This document shows positions 1 to 8,556 of a stretch of 64,000 nucleotides of DNA, piece by piece; the stretch's first letter is position 1; every line of letters begins with the position of its first letter. Both the position numbers and the translations under genes were made by a program. This DNA is from Chloroflexota bacterium (GTDB lineage: Bacteria > Chloroflexota > Anaerolineae > Aggregatilineales > Phototrophicaceae), in the NCBI GenBank assembly GCA_020161935.1, contig JAIUNI010000015.1, positions 82,656-146,655 on the forward strand. The letters are read 5' to 3'. Below the pieces are notes generated by a model. That model was not told the origin of the DNA and made no database searches. It worked only from the letters and a program-made list of their open reading frames with translations.

Positions 1-1
1 G

Positions 2-193
2 AAGGAAATCCCGTGGGCAGATGTGGAAGCGCGGCTGAATAAGGGTAAGCTCACCATTTACCAGAAATCAAAGGCGGGCGGCTTCCAAAAAGTGCGCCAA
101 TATAAGATGAACACGGTTGATAACATTGGTGGCTTCCTCGAAGTCGCCCACTCCACCATGAAGAATCACCAGCGGGAACGCTTCGGAGTATGA
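2..193 (+). CDS. C-terminal fragment of an unrecognised protein
   Basis: An open frame enters from the left edge and runs 63 codons to a TGA at 191-193. The visible residues are charged and basic (KEIPWADVEARLNKG near the start, ending MKNHQRERFGV), with no membrane segment. I do not recognise a family. The stop lies 3 nt before the ATG of the next gene, which suggests one transcript and probably translational coupling. The start codon lies outside the window. Confidence 0.6.
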   Translation, partial: KEIPWADVEARLNKGKLTIYQKSKAGGFQKVRQYKMNTVDNIGGFLEVAHSTMKNHQRERFGV

Positions 194-196
194 GCC

Positions 197-631
197 ATGC
201 GTCACGAACCTGTCCTCAGCCGCCACCGCCTGACACCCCGTTACCGCTACGCGCTGGCTGTGCTGTGGGGGCTGCCCGCGTGCATCCTGCTGGTTAGCCT
301 GTTGATCGCGCGGGGGGTGAGCCTGCACTTCGCTGACCCGCGTTTGCTGCTGCCGCTGGTGGTGATGGCACTGCCGGCGCTGTACATCTGGCGCGAGGGT
401 GTGGATGTGCTGACGGAGGGGCTGCACATTCGGGTTCACGGCTGGCGCTACCGCCCGTTCGAAGAACTGGATAACTGGTATCTGGATAACCGCCCGAACC
501 GCCGCCTGCTCACCATTTGGGATCAGCAGGGGCGTAAGGTGCTGGAATGCCACGCTGCCCACCTGACTGATTTGCCCACACTGCTCGCCACGCTCAAGGC
601 AAAACTCCGCTACCGGAACTGGCCGAGTTAG
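197..631 (+). CDS. Small membrane protein with two TM segments and a PH-like tail
   Basis: This 144-residue protein has two hydrophobic segments (about residues 18-38 and 47-65) joined by a short loop. A soluble C-terminal half of about 75 residues follows, rich in Trp, Tyr and Arg (GLHIRVHGWRYRPFEEL). The layout of two TM helices followed by a beta-rich domain resembles bacterial PH-domain membrane proteins, but that is fold-level inference only. The ATG lies 3 nt after the preceding stop, so it is probably cotranscribed with the fragment upstream. No function can be assigned. Confidence 0.65.
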   Translation: MRHEPVLSRHRLTPRYRYALAVLWGLPACILLVSLLIARGVSLHFADPRLLLPLVVMALPALYIWREGVDVLTEGLHIRVHGWRYRPFEELDNWYLDNRPNRRLLTIWDQQGRKVLECHAAHLTDLPTLLATLKAKLRYRNWPS

Positions 632-640
632 CAATTCAGT

Positions 641-688
641 TTGAACCGCAGCGACGCTGAGAATGCAGAGGAAGTACAGAGAGGTTAG
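641..688. repeat. Dispersed 'CCGCAGAGACGCAGAG'-type repeat, copy 1
   Basis: The sequence TTGAACCGCAGCGACGCTGA followed by GCAGAGGAAGTACAGAGAGG is a diverged copy of the repeat that also occurs at 3326-3483, 9474-9610 and 13706-13745. It sits immediately upstream of the next gene and may supply part of its 5' untranslated region. Confidence 0.6.
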
Positions 689-706
689 TTGAAAGTTGGT
701 GAACGG

Positions 707-1114
707 ATGACAGACCGGATCATTACCCTGAGCATTCCCGAAACCTTATATGAGCGTATTCAAGAAGAAGCTGTTGGTACGAAGCAGCCCATTGAATCGC
801 TGATGATCGACCGTTTAGCGGTGTTGTTTAACCGTGTTGACGAAGCGCTCGACGTGAATAAAGCCTTGGATGCTTTGGAGGCGTTCAAAGATTATGAGTT
901 GTGGGCAATAGTCAGCCGCCGTTTATCAGCGGCTGATGCTGAACGTTTGCACGAACTCAACAGCGAGGAAAAACGCGACGTACTCACTGCAGAAGAACAA
1001 CTCGAACTCGATCAGCTGCTTGCACAGGTCAACCGCGATATGCTCTTGCGGTCGAAGGCACTGCTTCTGCTGAAAGAACGCGGACATGACATTAGCACCT
1101 ACGTTATAGCCTGA
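707..1114 (+). CDS. Conserved hypothetical with ribbon-helix-helix-like N-terminus
   Basis: The N-terminus (DRIITLSIPETLYERIQEEA) looks like a CopG/Arc-type ribbon-helix-helix strand and helix. The rest is predicted all-helical, containing ELWAIVSRRLS, EEQLELDQLL and RSKALLLLKERGH. I associate this layout with a family of orphan proteins common in cyanobacteria and Chloroflexota, often near toxin-like genes, but no toxin neighbour is visible here. I chose the ATG at 707 because the family begins right before this strand. An in-frame TTG at 689 would place its putative ribosome binding site inside the dispersed repeat. Function is unknown; a DNA-binding or antitoxin role is only a suggestion. 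Confidence 0.65.
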   Translation: MTDRIITLSIPETLYERIQEEAVGTKQPIESLMIDRLAVLFNRVDEALDVNKALDALEAFKDYELWAIVSRRLSAADAERLHELNSEEKRDVLTAEEQLELDQLLAQVNRDMLLRSKALLLLKERGHDISTYVIA

Positions 1115-1203
1115 TAAGCCAGCTAAACCACCCATCCCCTCCTCAAGTTGCCACGATGCGTTATAATCCCTTTGTCTGTTTGCGAAGTATGGAGAAATGA
1201 CTC

Positions 1204-2025
1204 ATGCGTAAATTAGCGTTTTTGCTATCAACACTTTTCGCTGTCTGTTTGTTAATCCTCAGCAGCGTACCCATGAACATCGTGACGGCTGGCCCCGCGA
1301 TGCAGGCCACCTACGACCCGCGCCCGCTGTGCGCCGACCGTACCGGCGCGACCACGCCGATTGTCCGCTATGACATTCCCTACGGCACAGTTTCCAGCGG
1401 GGGTATTTACTGCCGCCCGTTGGTGCAAAGCGGTCAGTATCTGGTAAACGGCGCGGAAATCGGCAGCCAAGCGGCGATTGACCTCGGCATTAACCAAGCG
1501 GTTGATGTGTATGCCATTTTATTCGGTGGTGGCACGGTAACTAGCTTCAACAACCCCTTCAAGATTTGCTTGCTCGGCGCGGGCTACATCTACTTCTTGG
1601 ATGCCAACCAGTCACCGCGTACCTTGCAGCAGTTGACGGGTGAGTCGGACGGCACATACACCTGCGCCAGCGTCTCGACCGCCGGTATCGTCATGCTGAC
1701 CAATTCGGGTGGGGCGGCTCCGGCAGCGCCAGCCGTTACCGGAACACCCGGTACCCCTGTTCCCGGCGCGACGCTCGCCCCCGGTGTTACGGGTACGCCA
1801 GCGGTGATTGGCGCGGTCGGTAACTGCACTCTGACGATTAGCAAGACGGTTCGCCTGCGTGCCGAAGCCAACACCACCAGCAAGATCCTGACCCGCCTCG
1901 CCTACAACACCACATGGACGGTGACAGGGCGCGTCGTGGGTTGGTACCAGATTATTTGGAAGGATACGCAGGGCTGGGTAAGCGACCAATTCGCGCGCGC
2001 CACTGGTCAGTGCGGTAACGGTTAG
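1204..2025 (+). CDS. Secreted protein with C-terminal bacterial SH3 (SH3b) domain
   Basis: This 273-residue protein starts with a signal peptide (about residues 1-30, ending near VTAGPAMQA). A Cys-containing N-terminal domain of about 140 residues follows. A low-complexity linker rich in Thr, Pro, Gly and Ala covers about residues 172-202. The C-terminal SH3b domain (about 207-270) carries the typical VRLRAEANTTSKILTRL and GWVSDQFAR motifs. SH3b domains usually bind peptidoglycan or other envelope polymers. The N-terminal domain is not recognised. A secreted or wall-associated binding protein is the likely role. The gene stands alone between flanking spacers. Confidence 0.75.
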   Translation: MRKLAFLLSTLFAVCLLILSSVPMNIVTAGPAMQATYDPRPLCADRTGATTPIVRYDIPYGTVSSGGIYCRPLVQSGQYLVNGAEIGSQAAIDLGINQAVDVYAILFGGGTVTSFNNPFKICLLGAGYIYFLDANQSPRTLQQLTGESDGTYTCASVSTAGIVMLTNSGGAAPAAPAVTGTPGTPVPGATLAPGVTGTPAVIGAVGNCTLTISKTVRLRAEANTTSKILTRLAYNTTWTVTGRVVGWYQIIWKDTQGWVSDQFARATGQCGNG

Positions 2026-2130
2026 TTCATCGTTTCATTCGCGGCATTGCCGGAGGATAAATCCTCCGGCAAGCTGAATAAAGCCCCGTAATGGTTATTT
2101 ACTTATTAAAATGGTAATTGGTCGGGTTGC

Positions 2131-2200
2131 GCCGCATGAGGCTAAAGCCATCATGCTGATCACCAGACAAGCCTGCTAAAGCGGCTTCAAAGGCAAGTGT
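2131..2200. repeat. REP-like hairpins with GCTAAAGC core
   Basis: Two GCTAAAGC cores occur at 2141-2148 and 2175-2182, each embedded in a short inverted repeat (for example GGCTAAAGCC). The same core occurs in the two elements flanking the RAYT pseudogene at 15.1-15.7 kb. The rest of the 2026-2317 spacer holds nothing else I can identify. Confidence 0.5.
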
Positions 2201-2317
2201 CAGCGCCTCCAATTATTTACCATGCTAATTCGTAAATCACCATAACGGGACTCAATGACCCTATAAGCAGTTATTTGTGGTTAGGGTTAATGCGCCCCTA
2301 CAGCATCCGCTACCCCA

Positions 2318-3016
2318 TCATTTATTCAAATAGCGCGTCTCCAGCACCTTTTCCAGCACTTTCCCCTCGTTCAGGCTGACATGGTAGCCCTTGGCGTGCG
2401 GGCGGGAACTGACCACTTCTTTCAACTCACCATCCACGAAATGACCTGCCGCGCCATCGTCGAAGGCATAACCTGCTATCAACGCGCCGCTGCCTACCAA
2501 GCCCTGATACGATGGGCGGCGTTGGGCTTCACCATCGTAGTGGGGCGTGCAACTGCCCTTCAAGAAGCCGAGGCAGGGCAGCGCGGTTAGATCGCCCGGT
2601 ATCGAGTCAGTGAGGCCGCGCTCGAACCAGCAGATCGACCCCGCGCTGATACCTGCGAGAACCGTTCCCTGCTCGTTGGCACGTTTGAGGATGTCCGGCA
2701 GTTCCCATTCGCGCCACAGGGCGAGCATACTTTTGGTGTTGCCACCGCCCACATAGATGATGTCCTGACCGAGCAGAAACGAGTTGAGGTCGGCGGTATG
2801 CGGCTTGAACAGCGAGAGGTGGCTGGCATGGCAGCCAAGCTGGTTAAAAGCATTATAAAAGTTGACGGTGTAATCCAAACTTTCGCCGCTGGCCTGCGCG
2901 AGAAAGCAGACTTTCGGCTGCGGCTTGCCGGTTTGGGCGATTACGTAACGGTCGAGGGCAAGGTTCTCCGGCTCCATCGAAAAGCCACCACCACCCATCG
3001 CGATAATATGAGCCAT
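2318..3016 (-). CDS. Peptidase E-like protein, family S51
   Basis: This 232-residue cytosolic protein resembles alpha-aspartyl dipeptidase (PepE) and related S51 serine peptidases. It shows the nucleophile elbow AGISAGS, with the presumed catalytic Ser at residue 124. It also has IIYVGGGNT (about 87-94) in the substrate-binding region and the motif CTPHYDGE containing the presumed catalytic His. The length matches the family (about 230). S51 enzymes cleave dipeptides with N-terminal Asp or related substrates; which substrate applies here cannot be told from sequence. It is monocistronic, with a repeat-rich spacer upstream. Confidence 0.85.
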   Translation of the reverse strand: MAHIIAMGGGGFSMEPENLALDRYVIAQTGKPQPKVCFLAQASGESLDYTVNFYNAFNQLGCHASHLSLFKPHTADLNSFLLGQDIIYVGGGNTKSMLALWREWELPDILKRANEQGTVLAGISAGSICWFERGLTDSIPGDLTALPCLGFLKGSCTPHYDGEAQRRPSYQGLVGSGALIAGYAFDDGAAGHFVDGELKEVVSSRPHAKGYHVSLNEGKVLEKVLETRYLNK

Positions 3017-3743
3017 CTTCAGTCCTTATCCTATTAATAAGCGTATGCTGCCGAGTGTAACACGCTTTAGGAAGTGGGCTTTGAGGCCATGATTCGGAAA
3101 CTGCACACGATTCGCATTTTTCGCAAAATTCGCAACTTTCCCGCTGAAATGGCTGGCGGGAGTCTCTCGTGCATCCGCCGAAGTGACATTTTGTGGCGGC
3201 GGGAGGCTCGGCTGTTCCCGCTGAAATGTCACTCGTGCAGCGGATGGCTCCCGTGTATCCGCCGCTGTACCCATTATGGCGGTTGTGAGGGAGAATGCCG
3301 CCGAATGTGCAAAGACAATTGCGGATTGAACCGCAGAGACGCAGAAAAGAAAAACAAAACGCAAAGGCGCAAGGAGGCAAAGAGGCAAAGAAGAAATTCC
3401 AATTAAACCGCCAAGTCGCCAAGAAAAGACAGAGAAATACAAATACAGATTAACCACCGAGACACAGAGGACACAGAGAGGGTAGGACTACCTTAAGTGG
3501 TGGAGGGTAAATTCGACCCCACCCCACGACGGTACGTTCGCACGCTCACCCCACCCCAACCCCTCCCCGAATACAGGGAGGGGCTTTAAAGACTTTTATG
3601 GCTCACCATACATAGGAGGTTGCCATAAAATTCGTCTCTACCGCTTCGTGTGGTGTTACCACAGAGAGATATACAAGAGACATTATAGCACAAAAATTCT
3701 TATTTGATGGTTCGAGTTTTCAAACCTTTGAGGGAGGTTTTTG
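3017..3743. other. Gene-free spacer rich in dispersed repeats
   Basis: This stretch of about 720 bp holds no convincing gene. It contains short CG-rich inverted segments around 3150-3260, the dispersed repeat at 3326-3483, and a CCCCACCCC/GGGAGGGG segment at about 3520-3590 resembling pieces found elsewhere in the window. Open frames here are low-complexity readings of the repeats. Confidence 0.6.
3326..3483. repeat. Dispersed 'CCGCAGAGACGCAGAG'-type repeat, copy 2 (compound)
   Basis: This is the longest copy. It strings together variants of AACCGCAGAGACGCAGAAAA, CGCAAAGGCGCAAGGAGGC, AACCGCCAAGTCGCCAAGAA and ACCACCGAGACACAGAGGAC. These are imperfect related units on one strand. Translation gives repetitive Arg/Lys/Glu-rich peptides that should not be called genes. 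Confidence 0.75.
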
Positions 3744-4004
3744 ATGGGTGTGGGTTCGAAAGACATTTGCGAAGTTGATTTTTATGCAGACGGACGCACT
3801 GTCTCGCGTCCCTACAACCGCGAGAGTGTGTCGGCGCAGGGACAGCAGATAGGCTGGCCGTTACTAATAAACGTTGTCAAAGGCTTTCATAGAGACGCGC
3901 GAGGTTACATGGTCAAGTGTACCACGCCAACCTGTGCGGCTTGTCCATATACCGTGTTCGCAGACTGCGGTAAGATTGCGCTATTCCATAAGCGGTATGT
4001 GTAG
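3744..4004 (+). CDS. Small Cys-containing hypothetical protein
   Basis: This is an 86-residue ORF preceded by a good ribosome binding site (AGGGAGG at 3731-3737, 6 nt before ATG 3744). An in-frame TTG at 3741 is less well spaced. The C-terminal third carries several cysteines (KCTTPTCAACPY, then FADC), which could bind metal or form disulfides, but there is no signal peptide. It ends 11 nt before the ATG of the binding-protein gene and is probably cotranscribed with it. I do not recognise a family. It could also be a leader or regulatory ORF for the downstream gene. Confidence 0.5.
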   Translation: MGVGSKDICEVDFYADGRTVSRPYNRESVSAQGQQIGWPLLINVVKGFHRDARGYMVKCTTPTCAACPYTVFADCGKIALFHKRYV

Positions 4005-4015
4005 GGAGTGCGCGG

Positions 4016-5302
4016 ATGACGAAACGTATTGGTTATGGCTTGTTCGTATTTTTACTCGCGCTGCTGCCGTTGAGTCTCGGTACGGCTGCGGCGCAGGATG
4101 AGACGCTGACGATCTGGACGGTTTATAACTCCGACAGCCCACAGAATGACCAAGACCGCTGGATGGCGGCACTCATCGAAGAATATAAGGCGGAAGGTGT
4201 GACGCTTAACAATGTCACGCGCCCCTTTGACACGATCAGCACCGACCTGAACCTCGCGCTGCTTTCGGGCGGGGATGTGCCGGATGTGGCGTATGTGAGC
4301 GCGGCGGCCATCAGCCCGTTCGCCATCAACGGCACGCTGACCGACCTGCGCGGGTTCATCGAGCAAGCGACGTGGAAGGACGACCTGAATCCGGTGGCGC
4401 TTTCGGCCTGTACCGCGCCGACGGGCGAAATCCTGTGCATCCCGACGACGATGGCAACCACGCTCACGTATTATTGGTCGGATGCGTATCCGAACGGGTT
4501 TGACGGCAGTATCGAAGGGCTGGCAGACGCGACGACGCAATACGCGGTGACGGGCAAGAGCGCGGACTTTTTCGGCTTCGACGTGTTCTTCTTCCCGCTG
4601 CTGACCAGCTACGGCGTGACATTCGCCGATGCGAACGGGTACGCCACATGGGCATCACCGGAAGCGGTGAAGGGGATTGAGGCGATCCGTGCGCTCTACG
4701 CGGCTGACGAGATACCGGATACAGCGCTGGCGGCGGGCTTCGACTACGAGAACAACTTTAAGGATGGCTCGGCGGGAGCATTTCTCGCAGGGTCGTGGTC
4801 ATATGTGTTCCTGAACCCGCTGACATCGCCGGCAGGTGTGGAATATCCGGCGGATTCAACGGCGATTGAGCAGGCGCTCGACTCCGGCGACTTGCAGTTC
4901 GCGCCGCCGATCAACACCCGCGACGGCAAACCGGCGACGCTGCTGGTCATCAACGGTTGGGCGGTTCCGGCGGACTCGCCCAATCCACAGGGCGCGTTGG
5001 ACTTCATCAACTGGCACGTGACGACCGAGCGCAACGTGGCCTACGCCAAATCGTACGGTGGTTTGCCCACGCTGAGTTCCGGTTTAGCGGACGCAACGTT
5101 TCAGTCCCCGTATTGGGTGGGCGTTGCGGATATCTTGAACCAATACGGGGTGCCGCTGCCGACCTTTTTTGACTCCAGCGCGGGCAAGCAGAAGTTCGCG
5201 GATACAGTGGTTGACCTGATCCAGAACCCCGACAAGGACATCTTGAGCAGCCTGCAAGCGGCACAGGATGAGTACAACGCCGAGGTGGATGCGAATAGGT
5301 AG
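4016..5302 (+). CDS. ABC transporter extracellular solute-binding protein (sugar type)
   Basis: This 428-residue protein has a signal peptide (about residues 1-26, cleavage near TAAAQ-D). The body is typical of family 1 solute-binding proteins: LTIWTVYNSDSP at the start, a GGDVPDVAYVSA hinge region, GAFLAGSW near the middle, and a C-terminal INGWAVPADSPN helix-strand segment. It lacks a lipobox Cys. Such proteins deliver sugars, oligosaccharides or polyols to ABC permeases. No permease or ATPase gene is adjacent, so it is an orphan and must work with a transporter encoded elsewhere. The ATG is preceded by GGGAG at 4005-4009. Confidence 0.85.
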   Translation: MTKRIGYGLFVFLLALLPLSLGTAAAQDETLTIWTVYNSDSPQNDQDRWMAALIEEYKAEGVTLNNVTRPFDTISTDLNLALLSGGDVPDVAYVSAAAISPFAINGTLTDLRGFIEQATWKDDLNPVALSACTAPTGEILCIPTTMATTLTYYWSDAYPNGFDGSIEGLADATTQYAVTGKSADFFGFDVFFFPLLTSYGVTFADANGYATWASPEAVKGIEAIRALYAADEIPDTALAAGFDYENNFKDGSAGAFLAGSWSYVFLNPLTSPAGVEYPADSTAIEQALDSGDLQFAPPINTRDGKPATLLVINGWAVPADSPNPQGALDFINWHVTTERNVAYAKSYGGLPTLSSGLADATFQSPYWVGVADILNQYGVPLPTFFDSSAGKQKFADTVVDLIQNPDKDILSSLQAAQDEYNAEVDANR

Positions 5303-5455
5303 TTAGAAGTCGTCAGTTAACAGTCAACAGTCAACAGTCAAATGTACCAGTTAGCCCCTATAAAGAAGTGTTAGCAGAGAGTGTAGGGACGAGATACCTC
5401 TCGTCCGCTGTTTCCTACCCGATAGCAATTTATCGTTTCAATGGTAACCTGTTGA

Positions 5456-5492
5456 ATAAAAACGAGCCTCTTGCTGAGGCTCGTTTTGTTTT
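5456..5492. terminator. Bidirectional intrinsic terminator
   Basis: A perfect 10-bp stem AACGAGCCTC (5461-5470) / GAGGCTCGTT (5476-5485) is flanked by an A-run on the left and TTGTTTT on the right. It therefore ends both the plus-strand binding-protein transcript and the minus-strand protease transcript, which converge here. Confidence 0.85.
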
Positions 5493-7395
5493 ACTGTTTT
5501 TGGAGGAGGGCTGGTCGGGTGAGCGCGGCGGAAATCCAACCTTCGCCGCCTTCGAAACGCACATACAGCCATTCACCGTCGTCGCTGCGGTCGATGACCT
5601 CAAGCGGGGTGCCGTTGGCGAGCTTGATGAGGATGGTGTCGTTGGTGCTGGGGCCGGAGCGAATGTTGACCACGCCGCCGCTGGTCGCTACGAAGCGCAT
5701 CTCGGTCGTGCCGTCGGGGGTTGTGGTGTTGTTCGTAGTGGTTGTCGTGGTTTGACCGGCGCATTCGGGCTGTTCCGCCAACCACGCGGTTGCCGCTTGT
5801 ATTACGGGGTCGTCGTCTGTGCCGTAGACGCTGTAATCGGTGGGGATGACCACATCGGGTTCGATAAAGGGCGGCAGTGGGTCGCCTTCGGGCGTGATGC
5901 CGACATCGCTGACGACATCCATAATCGAGCCATCAAAGAGTGGGATGATCCTCAGACCATCGCTCAGATAACCGCTGGTGGTTTCACCGAAGATACGGGT
6001 CGCGCCGTCTTTGCGGCTGCGGAAAATATAGGCGGTCATTTCGCCCATGCTGGCGGTGTAGGGACTGACGAGTACCGCGATTGGCGGGTCTTCGGTTTCG
6101 ACCAGATAGGGATCATCGACACGGTAAAAGTCGGTCACTTCGGGGAAGCTGTCGAACTCATAGGTGTACCAGCTCACATCACCGGCGATGTCCTTGAGGC
6201 CGAACCAGCGACCGTCCCCGCGCAGCGGCGCGAGGGCAAGGCTCATCACCAAAGCCTGCCCACCGGGGTTGCGGCGCACATCGACAATCCAGCCGCACGT
6301 CCCTTGCTGATCGATCTCGCGGATGAGCTGCTGTGCGTCATAAGAATAATCGAAATCGGCTCCGCTAACGCCTGCGGTATAGGTTTCGATATAGCCAATT
6401 TGCGGGTCGAGATGCCAGCCGATGACCGGAAGGGAGGTGCTGTAAAAACCGGATGTTAGGCGGAGGCTGAAGCGTCCGGTTTCGCCGGGGCGTTCCACGT
6501 CCAAGCGAATGGTTTCACGCCCATCCGACTCAGGAATCCGATCAGCTTGCCGGTCGTTGATGGTATAAATGAGGTCGCCGACCATCAAGCCCGCGTCGCC
6601 GGCAGGTGAGTCGGGGTAGACCATCGTCACGGTCAGATAATCATCTGTCGCTAACTGTTCCGCTTCGAAGCCGTAGCCGCGACTGGAGATTAGTTCCTCC
6701 GGCGAAATGACTTCGGCATTATGGGCGCTGATGTCGTTGAGCTTCACGAAGACATCCGACAGCGCCTCGCGGGCATCATCGAGTGAACTAAACTGGTCAA
6801 CTGAGTCTAAGGCATCTTCAATGAGTGTGTCCCAATCGACTTCGCTGCCATAGACGAAGTTGGCGCGTACCATCCGCAGCGCTTCGCCCAAATACAGCGG
6901 CGCGGAGACATCATCCTCGAACACGATGCTTTCGGTCAGCGGCAGCAGGTCATCATGCGGTGCGGAAATCAGCAGATAGTCGTAGCGACCACCACCCGCA
7001 GCATAACGGCTGTCGTCGGCGATGAGGCTGGTGTACTCTGTCCGGTTGGCGCGGCTGGTGTAGAGGCAAATGCCCATCTTGCCGCCGTTGACAATTTCAT
7101 AGTCATAGCCGGGGATGTCGTCCGCCATGCGTTCGCAGGCATCATCGAGCGAGCGGTTGTGGATGCGGCGGCTGGGGCGGGCATCGAACTGGATATACGA
7201 GTCGCCGTTGGTATAGGTGTAAACGCCGGAAGGGACGAGTTCGTAACCCTGTGGGAGTTGGAAGCTGATGCCGAGGGTGTGGTTAAAACGGGTTTCCCAG
7301 TTGCTATCTTGGGCGTTGGCCTGTGCCATGCTGACGGAAAGGGTCAATAGGCTGCCAAGTGTAAAGAGGATGTTCCGCCAGTGTTTCATCTGCAT
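5491..7395 (-). CDS. Secreted S41-family peptidase-like protein with PDZ and SH3b domains
   Basis: This 634-residue exported protein has the following order: signal peptide (1-29), N-terminal domain (35-160), helical segment (165-230), PDZ domain (about 235-310), S41 catalytic core (about 325-525), a poly-Thr/Asn linker, and a C-terminal SH3b domain (about 570-630, VVNIRSGPSTNDTIL). The core keeps RRNPGG and the nucleophile motif SPYTASMGE (Ser449). The position where C-terminal processing proteases carry the catalytic Lys reads GETTSGYLSDG, so Tyr476 replaces Lys. It may use another base, as in IRBP-type S41 members, or be non-proteolytic. The gene stands alone and ends in the shared bidirectional terminator. 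Confidence 0.8.
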   Translation of the reverse strand: MQMKHWRNILFTLGSLLTLSVSMAQANAQDSNWETRFNHTLGISFQLPQGYELVPSGVYTYTNGDSYIQFDARPSRRIHNRSLDDACERMADDIPGYDYEIVNGGKMGICLYTSRANRTEYTSLIADDSRYAAGGGRYDYLLISAPHDDLLPLTESIVFEDDVSAPLYLGEALRMVRANFVYGSEVDWDTLIEDALDSVDQFSSLDDAREALSDVFVKLNDISAHNAEVISPEELISSRGYGFEAEQLATDDYLTVTMVYPDSPAGDAGLMVGDLIYTINDRQADRIPESDGRETIRLDVERPGETGRFSLRLTSGFYSTSLPVIGWHLDPQIGYIETYTAGVSGADFDYSYDAQQLIREIDQQGTCGWIVDVRRNPGGQALVMSLALAPLRGDGRWFGLKDIAGDVSWYTYEFDSFPEVTDFYRVDDPYLVETEDPPIAVLVSPYTASMGEMTAYIFRSRKDGATRIFGETTSGYLSDGLRIIPLFDGSIMDVVSDVGITPEGDPLPPFIEPDVVIPTDYSVYGTDDDPVIQAATAWLAEQPECAGQTTTTTTNNTTTPDGTTEMRFVATSGGVVNIRSGPSTNDTILIKLANGTPLEVIDRSDDGEWLYVRFEGGEGWISAALTRPALLQKQ

Positions 7396-7530
7396 ACGCC
7401 TAGCTCCGATTCATACTCAACCTGCCTGTGATGTGGAGGGGATAACGATGTTATCATTTCATTGTAACGGCAAGTATCGTTCCGAAATGTGAGAGTTATG
7501 TGAAATCGGTATAGGCAGGTCTATAGAAGG

Positions 7531-8391
7531 TTAGACGAGCAGAAGCAGCGTCCCGCAAACAATCAACGCGAGGCCGAGGAGCGCCTTGCGCGATATGCTT
7601 TCTTTGAGGAAGAAGAACGAGAAGGCGACGGTGACGACAATACTGAGTTTATCTATCGGGACGACAATGCTGGCGCTGCCTTCTTGTAGGGCGCGGTAGT
7701 AGCACAGCCACGACAGACCGGTGGCGATGCCGGATAAGCCGATGAACAGCCAGCTCCGTTGATCAATCCCTTTGATGAGCGTGTATTTCCGCTGGCCGAT
7801 GACGATGCCCCACGCCATGATGAGGACGACAATCGTGCGGATGGCTGTACCCAAGTTGGATTCGACCCCTTGAATGCCGATTTTGCCGAGGATTGAGGTG
7901 AGCGCGGCGAACAGGGCTGAGAGCGCGGCGAAAAAGAACCACGACCGCGACTCGGCACTGTTATAAGCGAGGTCTTTACGCTCGATCATGAGCAGCGTCC
8001 CTGCCGCGATGCCGACCATCGCTACCCCTTTTAACACGGTCAGGGTTTCGCCGAGGAAGATGAAGGCCAACAGCATGGCGAGGATGGTGCTGCTTTTGTC
8101 GACCGGCGTGACCTTGTTGACGCTGCCGATTTGCAGGGCGCGGAAATAGCACAGCCATGATGCGCCGGTGGCTAAACCGGAGAGGATGAGAAAGATGAAA
8201 CTGTGGAAGGTGATGTCCGGCAGGGTATTGGCAGAACCCACGATAAACACCATGAGCCACGAGAAGATGACCACAACGACCGTTCGCAGCGCGGTGGCGA
8301 GGGTCGAATCCACGCCTCGGATGCCGACCTTCGCCAGAACAGCCGTGAGACCCGCGAAACCAGCCGAACCGACCGCAAATGCTAGCCACAT
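7531..8391 (-). CDS. EamA/DMT-family transporter
   Basis: This 286-residue integral membrane protein consists of two homologous halves of about 140 residues, each with five predicted TM helices. The duplicated motifs are clear: LATGASWLCYFRALQIGS with PVDKSS in the first half, and IATGLSWLCYYRALQEGS with PIDKLS in the second. This is the ten-helix drug/metabolite transporter layout. Substrates of this family are often amino acids or other metabolites, and nothing here identifies the cargo. It appears monocistronic. Confidence 0.88.
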   Translation of the reverse strand: MWLAFAVGSAGFAGLTAVLAKVGIRGVDSTLATALRTVVVVIFSWLMVFIVGSANTLPDITFHSFIFLILSGLATGASWLCYFRALQIGSVNKVTPVDKSSTILAMLLAFIFLGETLTVLKGVAMVGIAAGTLLMIERKDLAYNSAESRSWFFFAALSALFAALTSILGKIGIQGVESNLGTAIRTIVVLIMAWGIVIGQRKYTLIKGIDQRSWLFIGLSGIATGLSWLCYYRALQEGSASIVVPIDKLSIVVTVAFSFFFLKESISRKALLGLALIVCGTLLLLV

Positions 8392-8556
8392 GATGGATTA
8401 CCTATCACACAAATAGGCCAATAATCAGCCTATGGCTTTAATCATAGCGAGGCCGCCGGACAAAGCAAAACGGCGGTAATGATTTTGAGGGCGTAAGATA
8501 GTATGCGTATCACTGCTCTAATTGAGACGTGGTATCAATTTAAGGGAGTCGTTTGC

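Noticed and set aside
3074..3406. 110-codon ORF rich in Arg and Cys
   Set aside because: The second half is translation of the dispersed repeat (NRRDAE-type peptide) and the first half has no recognisable domain.
5368..6459. 363-codon plus-strand ORF opposite the S41 gene
   Set aside because: It is antisense to a clearly coding gene with signal peptide, PDZ and SH3b domains. The long frame is a by-product of high GC.
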